Shown: piece after piece, positions 1-6,096 of the stretch
Layout of the letters: each line of letters opens with the position of its first letter
Numbering within the stretch: position 1 is the first letter of the stretch
Assembly (NCBI GenBank): GCA_945952175.1
Contig: CAMFHW010000244.1
Coordinates: 1-6,651, forward strand
Reading direction: 5' to 3'
Length of the DNA: 6,651 nucleotides
DNA from: an uncultured Phenylobacterium sp.
GTDB lineage: Bacteria; Pseudomonadota; Alphaproteobacteria; Caulobacterales; Caulobacteraceae
Translations under genes and position numbers: made by a program
The notes under the pieces: model-generated
Seen by the model: the letters and a program-made list of their open reading frames with translations, nothing else
Told to the model about the DNA's origin: nothing
Database searches by the model: none

Positions 1-442
1 CCGCCAGCTCGTCCAACCGCTTGCGCACATTGGCGTCCAGCATCGGCAGGCGCTCCTCGTACCAGGGCTTGTCGCGCTCCAGCAGCCAGGCCATCGAGCG
101 CTCGACGATCGGCGGCTCGACCGTGTTGACCGCGGCGAACATCCAGGTGATCGCCCGCGCCCGGCCGTCGGGGTCCGCGGGCAGCAGGCCGGGGTGACGC
201 TCGGCGATGTGCAGGATGATGCCGCCGGTCTCGAAGAGGCTAAGGCCGTCCTCCTCATAGGTCGGGATCTGGCCGAAAGGGTGCAGCGCCAGATGCGCCG
301 GCGCCTTCATCTGCGCGAATGAGACCAGCCGCACGTCATAAGGCTGCCCCACCTCCTCCAACGCCCAGCGCACGCGCATATCGCGCGCCAGGCCCTGGCC
401 CCGGTCCGGCGAAGCGGCGAAGGCGGTGATGATGGCGGTCAT
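1..442 (-). CDS. Glutathione S-transferase family protein (N-terminal part, runs off the left edge)
   Basis: 147 codons are visible before the window ends; the C-terminal helical domain is mostly missing. The protein begins MTAIITAFAASPDRGQG. A thioredoxin-like GST N-domain covers about residues 3-82: the RVRWALEEVGQPYDV helix at 23-37, the HPFGQIP loop with the expected cis-proline at 60, and ETGGIILHIAERH at 71-83, which is the glutathione gamma-glutamyl-binding region (E71 with T72 where Ser is more usual). The all-alpha C-domain starts near residue 95. Such enzymes act in the cytosol on electrophiles or peroxides using glutathione; the substrate cannot be read from sequence. A Ser near the N-terminus (S11) would be the candidate catalytic residue. 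The start at 442 is chosen because GGAG lies 6 bases upstream. An in-frame ATG at 505 would add 21 residues unlike the family N-terminus. It is separated by 185 bp from the 81-residue membrane protein gene, so probably has its own promoter. Confidence 0.9.
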   Translation of the reverse strand, partial: MTAIITAFAASPDRGQGLARDMRVRWALEEVGQPYDVRLVSFAQMKAPAHLALHPFGQIPTYEEDGLSLFETGGIILHIAERHPGLLPADPDGRARAITWMFAAVNTVEPPIVERSMAWLLERDKPWYEERLPMLDANVRKRLDELA

Positions 443-627
443 GGAGGGCTCCAGGCGTTGAAAGGCTCTGACCTGAGGACGGGCGAACGCGACCCGTTCC
501 GACATCGCCGCAGGGGGGACTGGATCGCTATTCCAGCTCAGCGTCTCAGCCGGCTCGGCGGAATGGCGTTCCTGTCCTCGCCCCGCTCAGGGACAGCAAC
601 GCGCGACGGGCGATCCGGTCCCGGGCC
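443..627. other. Intergenic region with no gene; probable 5' region of the GST gene
   Basis: This 185-bp stretch separates the end of the 81-residue membrane protein gene from the GST start. Reading frames crossing it are low-complexity and Arg-rich, with no family resemblance. It should contain the GST promoter, but I cannot identify a convincing -35/-10 pair. Two weak inverted repeats are present: ctgga/tccag at 520-536 (5-bp stem, 7-nt loop) and ctgtcc/ggacag at 572-596, listed separately. Confidence 0.5.
572..596 (-). terminator. Weak stem-loop downstream of the 81-residue gene, possible terminator
   Basis: A 6-bp stem (ctgtcc at 572-577 pairing with ggacag at 591-596) with a 13-nt loop begins 32 nt past the stop codon of the upstream gene. 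No U-run follows on the minus strand, so it does not meet the usual intrinsic-terminator pattern. It is listed only because of its position at the probable end of the transcription unit. Confidence 0.2.
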
Positions 628-873
628 TCAGCGTCCGCCCCAGCGCCACCGCCAGGGCTGGCGGTCGCTCTTCAGCCAGACCAGGACCAGGAACGCGACG
701 GACAGGCCGCCGATGATCGCCAGCGCGATCCAGCGGGGCGTGCCCAGGCGCAAGGCGATCAGGGGCACGGCGGTGATCACCATCACAAAGATGATCAGCG
801 CCCACCAGCCGGCCCAGCTTCGCGGCGACAGCCCGAAGCCATAGGCCTTCTGCCCGAACCAGGGTTCGCCCAT
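628..873 (-). CDS. Small two-helix membrane protein of unknown function (81 aa)
   Basis: The protein has a short N-terminal segment with the pattern YGFGLSPRSWAGW (residues 11-23), then two hydrophobic helices at about 22-43 and 47-67. They are separated by a short polar turn containing Arg (RLGTPR), and the end is basic and Trp-rich (DRQPWRWRWGGR). The YGxGxxPxxWxGW pattern ahead of a helix hairpin resembles small uncharacterised inner-membrane proteins I have seen in proteobacteria; no function is known to me. It starts only 9 nt after the stop of the SDR gene. The minus-strand sequence there reads TAGGAGGGCGCGATG, so the ribosome-binding site GGAGG overlaps the upstream stop codon. This supports translational coupling and the choice of start. 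The topology is a helical hairpin with both ends probably cytoplasmic. No enzymatic motif is visible. Confidence 0.8.
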   Translation of the reverse strand: MGEPWFGQKAYGFGLSPRSWAGWWALIIFVMVITAVPLIALRLGTPRWIALAIIGGLSVAFLVLVWLKSDRQPWRWRWGGR

Positions 874-882
874 CGCGCCCTC

Positions 883-2004
883 CTACCCCCGCGCCGCCGG
901 CGGGTTCTTCAGCGCCGCCAGCAGGGCCGCCTCGCGATCCGGGGCGAGGCCCGAGCGCAGCTTCCCCTGCCGCTCGGCCGGCAAGGTCTTGAACCAGGTT
1001 AGCGTGTCGGCGGCGGTCGTGCTCAGCGGCCTGTAGGTCAGGCCGGCGGCGAGCGCCTTCTTGATGTCCCGCCGGGCGAACCCGGCCGTTTCGCCCTCCG
1101 CCGGGATCCAGACCGGCATGTCGCCCCAGGGCGAGACCTTGGCGCTCTCCAGGAACTTGGTCGGCGCCCAGGTCAGCTTGGGCTGGGCGTGGACGCCCTG
1201 GGCGATCCCGTCGAGCATGGCCTTCATGGTCAGCGGCCTGGCCGGGCCGGTCGCGTTGAACGTGCCGAAGGCGCGGGCCTCGCACATGCGGATCGTCCAT
1301 TCCGCCAGGTCGCGGGCGTCGACGAACTGCACGGGATCCAGCCCGTCGCCGGGCGCCAGCACCTCGCCGCCCCGCGCCAGCCGCACCGGCCAGTAGGTGA
1401 AGCGGTCGGTCTCGTCGCCCGGGCCGACGATCAGGCCCGGCCGGATGATGGTCACCGACGATCCGAACTGCCGCCGGGCCTCGGCCTCGCTCTGCGCCTT
1501 CAGCGGGCCGTAGAGCGCCATCTTGCTGGCCTTCAGGGTCTCCTGGGTCTCGGCCATGGCGTCGGCGCCCGTATAGGGCTCCAGCGCGGCGCTCTCGTCC
1601 GCCGGCCTGTCGTTGGCGGCATAGACCGAGATGGTCGAGATGAAGACGTACTGCTTGACCTTGCCCTTCAGCGCCTGGCCCGCGTCGCGCACCCAGAACG
1701 GCAGGGTGGTCGGGTTGTCGATGCAGACGTCCCACTCGCGCCCGGCCAGCGCCTTCAGGTCGCCGGTGTTGCGGTCGCCCAACAGCTCCTCGACCTCGCC
1801 CGGCCATTCGTGGGGCTGCTTGCCACGATTGAACAGGGTCACCTTGTGGCCGCGCGACAGGGCGTAGCGGACCTGGTGCGGGCCGGTGAAGCCGGTCCCG
1901 CCGAGGATCAGGATGCGCAAGGGCTTCTCCGGCTTGGCGGCGGCCGCCCACGCCACGCCCGGCAGGGCCAGGGCCGAGAGGCTCAAGAACTGGCGACGGT
2001 GCAT
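883..2004 (-). CDS. NAD(P)-binding SDR/epimerase-like protein with Tat-type signal (373 aa)
   Basis: This belongs to the NAD-dependent epimerase/dehydratase class (extended or atypical SDR). After an N-terminal signal, the Rossmann fold opens with ILILGGTGFTG (31-41; the GxxGxxG dinucleotide loop). FISTISVY follows at 121-128 (a conserved beta-strand Ser region), the YGPLK motif at 165-169 supplies the YxxxK catalytic pair, and IIRPGLIVGPGD lies at 186-197. The C-terminal part (about 250-373) is the variable substrate-binding region. The start at 2004 gives MHRRQFLSLSALALPGVAWA, a twin-arginine motif followed by a hydrophobic stretch and an Ala-rich cleavage region near 20-22. AGGA lies about 7 nt upstream. 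The alternative start at 2151 would add 49 basic, Pro-rich residues and overlap the methyltransferase gene by 80 bp, so it is unlikely. Export through Tat would place a cofactor-loaded oxidoreductase in the periplasm, as is known for glucose-fructose oxidoreductase. The substrate is not identifiable; a nucleotide-sugar, ketone or lipid intermediate is possible. Confidence 0.85.
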   Translation of the reverse strand: MHRRQFLSLSALALPGVAWAAAAKPEKPLRILILGGTGFTGPHQVRYALSRGHKVTLFNRGKQPHEWPGEVEELLGDRNTGDLKALAGREWDVCIDNPTTLPFWVRDAGQALKGKVKQYVFISTISVYAANDRPADESAALEPYTGADAMAETQETLKASKMALYGPLKAQSEAEARRQFGSSVTIIRPGLIVGPGDETDRFTYWPVRLARGGEVLAPGDGLDPVQFVDARDLAEWTIRMCEARAFGTFNATGPARPLTMKAMLDGIAQGVHAQPKLTWAPTKFLESAKVSPWGDMPVWIPAEGETAGFARRDIKKALAAGLTYRPLSTTAADTLTWFKTLPAERQGKLRSGLAPDREAALLAALKNPPAARG

Positions 2005-2018
2005 GGCGTTGTCCTGCT
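2002..2018 (-). promoter_or_regulatory. Ribosome-binding site that decides the SDR start codon
   Basis: On the minus strand AGGACAACGCC immediately precedes the ATG at 2004-2002. The AGGA lies at Shine-Dalgarno distance, and translation from here gives a clean twin-arginine signal peptide. No comparable site is evident before the longer in-frame ATG at 2151, which lies inside the methyltransferase gene. Confidence 0.55.
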
Positions 2019-2071
2019 GCCGGGGCTGGGCGGCGATTACAGGACGCGTCGGGGGCCGAGTAAAGGCCGGC

Positions 2072-2869
2072 TCAGCAGGCCAGCGGGCGGCGCACGATGT
2101 AGTAGAGGGTCGGCGAATGGCGCTGGGGGGTTTCGCCGACGCGGCGGCCATCGATATCCAGCACCGCGTCGAGCTCGAATCCCGCCGCCGCCAGCTGCCG
2201 TCGCATCTCCGCGCCGGTGCAGTAATAATGCGGCGAGGCGAAGTTGTTGCCCGGATCCTGCTTGATCACATAGCGGTCGGTCCGCTTGCGATGCCCGGCG
2301 CTGGACAGCCAGTTCCTCATCCGCACCCCGACCCGCGCCACCGACCTCAGGGTGCGCAGCGGCGAGGCGCTGAGCTCCACCCGCAGCATGTCGCCCCAGT
2401 GGTTCTGGGCGCAGTCGAGATTGTGGCTGTTCAGCACGAAGGTCCCGCCGGGCTTCAGCACCCGCCACACCTCGCGCAGCGCCCGGGCCCGGCCCTCGTC
2501 GTCCACCGCGTCGATGCCGTTGTCGGCGAAGAAGGCCCAGTCGAAACGCGCCTCGCCCAGGCCCGACAGGTCGCGGACGTCGCCCTGCCGCAGGTCCAGG
2601 TGCGGATAGCGCTCCCGCGCCGCCGCCACCATGGCCGGGCTGTAGTCCACGCCCACATAGGACCGCGCCTCGCGCGCCAGGGGTTCGCTGGTCCGCCCGC
2701 CGCCGATGCCGATGTCCAGCACGTCGCCGCCGCGCCAGGCCCGGGCGGTCAGTTCGAACGCCGCCTGCTCCGCCTGGGTGAGCCCGCTCAGCGTCGCGTA
2801 CCACCGCGCGGTCGCCGGCCGCTGGTAGATGCCGAGGTTGGTCGCGACCATGTCTGAAGCCGTGGTCAT
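2072..2869 (-). CDS. Class I SAM-dependent methyltransferase (265 aa)
   Basis: A single Rossmann-like methyltransferase domain is visible. Motif I is VLDIGIGGG at 50-58, which binds SAM. The post-I acidic position is VGVD at 72-75, GDVRD at 96-100 lies near the adenine, and the beta-5 region LKPGGTFVLNSHN at 138-150 carries the usual KPGG turn. The C-terminal part contains YVIKQDPG, a YY pair near the TGAEMRRQLAAAGFE helix, and ends PTLYYIVRRP. Family members of this kind methylate small molecules, sugars or lipids; the acceptor cannot be deduced. It is predicted to be soluble and cytoplasmic. The start at 2869 has an AGGG about 8 nt upstream. The alternative Met at residue 7 has no such site. 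It lies 37 nt downstream of the acyltransferase gene and 67 nt upstream of the SDR gene, so co-transcription is likely. Class assignment is firm and substrate is unknown. Confidence 0.9.
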   Translation of the reverse strand: MTTASDMVATNLGIYQRPATARWYATLSGLTQAEQAAFELTARAWRGGDVLDIGIGGGRTSEPLAREARSYVGVDYSPAMVAAARERYPHLDLRQGDVRDLSGLGEARFDWAFFADNGIDAVDDEGRARALREVWRVLKPGGTFVLNSHNLDCAQNHWGDMLRVELSASPLRTLRSVARVGVRMRNWLSSAGHRKRTDRYVIKQDPGNNFASPHYYCTGAEMRRQLAAAGFELDAVLDIDGRRVGETPQRHSPTLYYIVRRPLAC

Positions 2870-2900
2870 GGCTAAGGCCCTGTTCAGGTCAAGCTTAGCC
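2870..2900 (-). promoter_or_regulatory. 7-bp inverted repeat abutting the methyltransferase start codon
   Basis: ggctaag (2870-2876) and cttagcc (2894-2900) form a perfect 7-bp inverted repeat with a 17-nt loop, directly against the ATG of the methyltransferase. On the mRNA the AGGG ribosome-binding sequence would sit in the loop next to the 3' arm. It could be an RNA hairpin that tunes translation, an operator, or chance. It occupies most of the 37-bp gap between the acyltransferase stop and the methyltransferase start. Confidence 0.25.
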
Positions 2901-2906
2901 TAGGCC

Positions 2907-4028
2907 TCAGGCCGCCTCCTGCAAGCGCTCGCGCGCGTCAGGCGAACTTGTTCGACGAGGCGCCAACAATCTGCGCCCCGGCTGCTCGATGAAGCGGTAG
3001 GTGAACGGCGCGATCGCCAGCACCAGGCCCAGGAACATCAGGTTGATCAGGTCGCCCAGCCAGGGCGTGCCGAACGCCTCCGCCGCATGGGTCACCTGCC
3101 CGCCCGGCCCCTTGGCCACCCGGTAGGCGATATGGAACGCCACGATCACCGGGGCGTGGACCAGGTAGATCGAATAGGACCAAGCCCCCAGCTTCAGCCC
3201 CGGCCCGCTCTTCAGCAGCCGCGAGATCGCCCCGCCCTCGCCGGCGAACACCCAGACCGCCAGGCCGAACACCAGCGGCGCGGCCAGCGACACCGCCGTC
3301 TCCCCGCTGACCGCCAGGAAGCCCGCCACCAGCAGGGCCACCGCGATCTCCGCCCAGAGCCCGGTCCGCGGCGGCCGCCTGCGCCAGATCCGCTGCACCA
3401 GGTAGCCGGTGAAGAACCCCGCCGCCCCGCGCGCCAGGCCGAAGGTCTCGGCCCCCGCCATGTACCTGCGGGAGAACAGCCCGATCACCACCAGGGCCGT
3501 GGCGACGATCGCGAGCGCCAGCGGCGTGCGCCAGCGCCGCGGCGCCGCCAGGAACCCCAGGGCGAAGACCAGGTAGAGCGCCATTTCGACGCTGATGCTC
3601 CAGGACGGCCAGTTCCAGGTCAGCCGGTCGAGGAAGCCCAGGCCATGGCCCAGGGCCAGGTTCAGCGGGATGTCGGTCGGCCTTCGCGCATAGGGGAAGC
3701 TCCAGCCCTCCAGGTGCTGGCGGGCGAACTCCTGGCTCACCATCACCGCCAGCATCGCCGCGTGCAGCGGCCAGACCCGCGCGAACCGCTTCCGCAGGAA
3801 GGTCCAGCGCGAGCCGCCCGCGTCCAGCCCGTCCTCGGCCGAATAGGCGATGACGAAGCCCGACAGCACGAAGAAGAAGTCGACGAACAGGAAGCTCGAG
3901 CGGAAGGCGGCGATCCCGTCCAGATGCCCGCCCACCTGGAAATGCCACAGCGCCACCAGCAGGGCGCACACGCCCCGCCAGCCGTCCAGCGCCTCGAAGC
4001 GCCGCTGTGGAACAGGGCCCGCGGTCAT
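2907..4028 (-). CDS. Acyltransferase 3 family integral membrane protein (373 aa)
   Basis: This is a typical single-domain member of the OafA/YrhL-like family, which transfers acyl groups from a cytoplasmic donor to sugars, lipids or other acceptors at the inner membrane. Hallmarks in order: FEALDGWRGVCALLVALWHF (11-30) with the conserved His29; FVDFFFVLSGFVI (48-60); RFARVWPLH (81-89), the conserved basic RxxR-type loop; WNWPSWSISVEMALYLVF (138-155) with Glu148; YSIYLVHAP (285-293); and FTYRFIEQPGRR (342-353) after the last helix. About ten hydrophobic helices are visible, and the length is normal for the AT3-only form without an SGNH domain. The start is 19 nt after the ligase stop. Its Shine-Dalgarno is poor (only GGGGCC nearby), which suggests coupling to upstream translation. 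The acceptor is unknown; an adjacent acyl-CoA ligase could supply the donor, which is inference. Confidence 0.92.
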   Translation of the reverse strand: MTAGPVPQRRFEALDGWRGVCALLVALWHFQVGGHLDGIAAFRSSFLFVDFFFVLSGFVIAYSAEDGLDAGGSRWTFLRKRFARVWPLHAAMLAVMVSQEFARQHLEGWSFPYARRPTDIPLNLALGHGLGFLDRLTWNWPSWSISVEMALYLVFALGFLAAPRRWRTPLALAIVATALVVIGLFSRRYMAGAETFGLARGAAGFFTGYLVQRIWRRRPPRTGLWAEIAVALLVAGFLAVSGETAVSLAAPLVFGLAVWVFAGEGGAISRLLKSGPGLKLGAWSYSIYLVHAPVIVAFHIAYRVAKGPGGQVTHAAEAFGTPWLGDLINLMFLGLVLAIAPFTYRFIEQPGRRLLAPRRTSSPDARERLQEAA

Positions 4029-4047
4029 GCGGGCCCCATAGACTGGC

Positions 4048-5751
4048 CTAGTGCGCCTCGTCCAGCTTCAAGGTCTCCCGTAGCTGCCGCTTGAGGAATT
4101 TGCCCGAAGCGTTGCGCGGAATGCTCTCGTCGAGAAACCAGACGTAGCGGGGGATCTTGTGCTTGGCCAACCGTTCGGCCAGGTGGGCCCGCAGCGCCTC
4201 GGCGCTCACGCCCTGCCCCTCGCGCAGCACCACGGCCGCCGCCACCTCCTCGCCCAGCCGCGCGTCCGGCACGCCGAACACGCAGCACTCGGCCACCGCC
4301 GGATGGTGGTGCACGCTCGCCTCCACCTCGGCGCAATAGACGTTCTCGCCGCCGCGCAGCACCATGTCCTTCTTGCGGTCGACGATGTAGATGAAGCCGT
4401 CCTCGTCGATCCGCGCCACGTCGCCGGTGTGCAGCCAGCCCTCGGTGATGCTCTCCGCCGTCGCCTCGGGCCGGTTGATATAGCCCTTGATCACCGACGA
4501 GCCGCGCACCCACAGCTCGCCCACCTCGCCGACCGGCAACGCATTGCCGTCGTCGTCGACGCACTTGACCTCGAAGCTCGGCATGGCCGGGCCGCAGCTG
4601 GTCGGCCGGTCGACGAAGAAGTCCGCCGCCACCGAGGTGATGATCCCGCAGGTCTCGGTCATGCCGTAGCCGGTATTGGGCCGCGCGGTCTTCACCTGGC
4701 TGTCGATCTTGGCCACCAGGTCCGGCTGCAGCGGCGCCCCGCCGCCGCCGAGGCTCAGCAGGCTCGAGGTGTCGCGCTTGTCGAAGTCCGGATGGGTCAG
4801 CAGCTCGCGGCTCATCACCGGCACCCCGCTCATGGCGGAGACCTTCTCCTGCTCGATCAGCCGCAGCGCCTCGCCCGCGTCCCAGCGGTACATCAGCACC
4901 ATCTTCCCGCCGCCGGCGGTCACCGCATAGGCCCCGCAATTGTTGGCGGTCACATGGAACAGCGGCGTGGTCAGCAGGGCCACGGCCGGGGCCGGCGGCG
5001 GCACGCTGGCCGGATCGATCCCGTTGGCGCGCATGGTCGCCAGACCCTGGGCCTGGCCGGAGAACATCATGTTGAACAGGTTGGACACGCAGCCCCGATG
5101 GGTCAGCTGCGCGCCCTTCGGAAAGCCCGTCGTGCCGGAGGTGTAGAAGATGCAGGCGTCGGAATCCGGATCGACCGCCACCTCCGGCATGGTCCCGTTC
5201 CCGGCCACCACCTGCGACCAGTCGATCACCCCCGCCGGCAGCTCGCCGGGAACCCGCACGCCCACCAGCTTCGACTTCGCCGCCGTCTCCGGCCGCTCCA
5301 GGATCCGGGCCAGCCGCTCGGCGTCGGCGAACACCACCTTGGGCGCGGAGTCCTTCAGGGCATAGTCGACCTCGTCGGCCACCCACCAGGCGTTCATGCC
5401 CACCACGGCCACGCCCACGCTGACGCAGGCCCAGTAGATCAGCATCCATTCCGGATAGTTGCGCATGGCCACCGCCACGCGGTCGCCCGGCTTCACGCCC
5501 TGCTCGAACAGCCAGCTCGCGATCACACCGGTCAGCCGGTGCGCCTCGGCATAGGTGATCCGCTCGCCCTCATAGACGATGTAGTCGCGATCGGCGAAAG
5601 CGGCCGTGCTCGCCCACACCTCGCGCACGCTCGGCGGCGCGTTCTTGAAGGTCCTGATGACATTGCCGTTCACGCTCTGCGGCACGATCTCGAACGGCGC
5701 GCCCGGCGAGATCAGCTCGCCCCAGGCCTTCTTCAGCTCCGCATAGTGCAT
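4048..5751 (-). CDS. AMP-forming acyl-CoA synthetase-type ligase (567 aa)
   Basis: This is an adenylate-forming enzyme that activates a carboxylic acid, most likely a fatty acid, as acyl-AMP and then acyl-CoA. The ATP-binding P-loop is YTSGTTGFPKG (203-213). Other signatures are PLFHVTANN (263-271), SLGGGGAPL (333-341), GYGMTETCG (361-369) and GWLHTGD (438-444). The hinge DRKKDM (458-463) leads into the RGGENVY region (466-472), and NASGKFLKRQ (547-556) carries the catalytic C-terminal Lys551. All core motifs are intact and the length is normal for the family. There is no signal peptide and no long membrane segment, so the enzyme is cytoplasmic. The ATG at 5751 is preceded by GGACGGAAACGAG. 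The ATG at 5814 would add 21 unconserved residues and run across a palindrome, so it is disfavoured. It is the first gene of the five-gene block. Chain length and substrate are not readable; a medium- or long-chain fatty acid or an aromatic acid is possible. Confidence 0.93.
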   Translation of the reverse strand: MHYAELKKAWGELISPGAPFEIVPQSVNGNVIRTFKNAPPSVREVWASTAAFADRDYIVYEGERITYAEAHRLTGVIASWLFEQGVKPGDRVAVAMRNYPEWMLIYWACVSVGVAVVGMNAWWVADEVDYALKDSAPKVVFADAERLARILERPETAAKSKLVGVRVPGELPAGVIDWSQVVAGNGTMPEVAVDPDSDACIFYTSGTTGFPKGAQLTHRGCVSNLFNMMFSGQAQGLATMRANGIDPASVPPPAPAVALLTTPLFHVTANNCGAYAVTAGGGKMVLMYRWDAGEALRLIEQEKVSAMSGVPVMSRELLTHPDFDKRDTSSLLSLGGGGAPLQPDLVAKIDSQVKTARPNTGYGMTETCGIITSVAADFFVDRPTSCGPAMPSFEVKCVDDDGNALPVGEVGELWVRGSSVIKGYINRPEATAESITEGWLHTGDVARIDEDGFIYIVDRKKDMVLRGGENVYCAEVEASVHHHPAVAECCVFGVPDARLGEEVAAAVVLREGQGVSAEALRAHLAERLAKHKIPRYVWFLDESIPRNASGKFLKRQLRETLKLDEAH

Positions 5752-5776
5752 CTCGTTTCCGTCCCTGGCGCGTCGG

Positions 5777-5789
5777 TTATCGTTGATAA
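5777..5789 (-). promoter_or_regulatory. Short palindrome upstream of the ligase, possible operator
   Basis: ttatc-gtt-gataa is a perfect 5-bp inverted repeat with a 3-base spacer, 26-38 nt upstream of the chosen ligase start. It is AT-rich within a very GC-rich surrounding, and its position fits the start of transcription or the -10 region. It may be a repressor operator or part of the promoter. No clear -35 element is seen. Confidence 0.3.
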
Positions 5790-5875
5790 GCGAGCTAGGC
5801 CGCCCGTCCCGCACTTGTCCAGAGGCGCCGCGAGGGAAAGGCGGCGAGAACCTGCAGGCAAAGGCCCGACCTTTC

Positions 5876-5909
5876 CCCGCTCGTCCCGGCGAATGCCGGG
5901 ATCCAGATC
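5876..5909. repeat. REP-like extragenic palindrome, left copy
   Basis: This 34-bp element contains the hairpin TCCCGGC-GAAT-GCCGGGA at its centre (7-bp stem, 4-nt loop), followed by TCCAGATC. It is an exact reverse complement of 6043-6076. Similar 'GTCCCGGCGAATGCCGGGATCCA' elements are, from general knowledge, abundant in intergenic regions of Caulobacter-like and sphingomonad genomes. They behave as REP sequences mobilised by RAYT-type transposases; no such transposase is in this window. Confidence 0.8.
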
Positions 5910-5949
5910 GAAGGGCGCCGGGTCCGCGGCCGAAGGCCGATCAATTCCA

Positions 5950-6015
5950 CCACCAAGCGCACAAAGGCCACGAAGGTCGGCTCAACCTTCTTGGTGATCT
6001 TCGTGGGCTTCGTGG
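5950..6015. repeat. Imperfect palindrome built from two triplets of 9-bp repeats
   Basis: The left arm (5950-5975) has three CACNAAG units starting at 5951, 5960 and 5969 (caccaag, cacaaag, cacgaag), exactly 9 bp apart. The right arm (5990-6015) has the reverse-oriented units ttggtg, ttcgtg, ttcgtg at 5991, 6000 and 6009, again 9 bp apart. The arms pair at 20 of 26 positions across a 14-nt centre, which itself contains the GAAGGT/ACCTTC hairpin. The 9-bp period makes translations of the form NHEAHEDH in one frame, but the lack of a start, stop or family context argues that it is non-coding. Confidence 0.7.
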
Positions 6016-6042
6016 TTCAATTCGTCGGTCGCCGAGGCTTCA

Positions 6043-6076
6043 GATCTGGATCCCGGCATTCGCCGGGACGAGCGGG
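6043..6076. repeat. REP-like extragenic palindrome, right copy (inverted)
   Basis: This is an exact 34-bp reverse complement of 5876-5909, with the hairpin core at 6051-6068. Beyond the 34 bp the match continues imperfectly outward (5 of 8 positions to 5868 and 6084). The two copies are separated by 133 bp in a head-to-head arrangement, like a BIME or the terminal inverted repeats of a small non-autonomous element of 201 bp. Confidence 0.8.
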
Positions 6077-6096
6077 CGAAGGACATCTGGACCTCG

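Noticed and set aside
440..505. Longer GST form starting at the in-frame ATG at 505
   Set aside because: The 21 extra residues do not resemble GST N-termini, and the ATG at 442 has a well-placed GGAG.
587..1951. Minus-strand frame overlapping the SDR and small membrane protein in a shifted register
   Set aside because: It is the alternative frame of the real genes, with Gly/Arg/Ala-rich sequence and no domain; the same holds for frames at 2938-3969 and 4025-5449.
2005..2071. Terminator between the methyltransferase and SDR genes
   Set aside because: Only 4-bp GC complementarities (such as GGCC/GGCC) are present and there is no U-run, so there is no support for a break in transcription here.
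1189..2857. Two long plus-strand open frames (1189-2265 and 1886-2857) antisense to the SDR and methyltransferase
   Set aside because: Composition is Arg/Ala/Gly/His-rich with no motif; the minus-strand genes carry clear SAM- and NAD-binding motifs.
4025..4039. Four-codon leader ORF (Met-Gly-Pro-Ala-stop) whose TGA overlaps the acyltransferase ATG
   Set aside because: An ATGA overlap could support coupling, but the leader has no convincing ribosome-binding site and such short frames occur readily by chance.
4159..5997. Long plus-strand open frame (about 612 codons) antisense to the ligase
   Set aside because: Its translation is His-, Arg-, Gly- and Ala-rich low-complexity sequence without any domain, as expected of the opposite strand of a GC-rich gene. 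The minus-strand ligase has every family motif intact.
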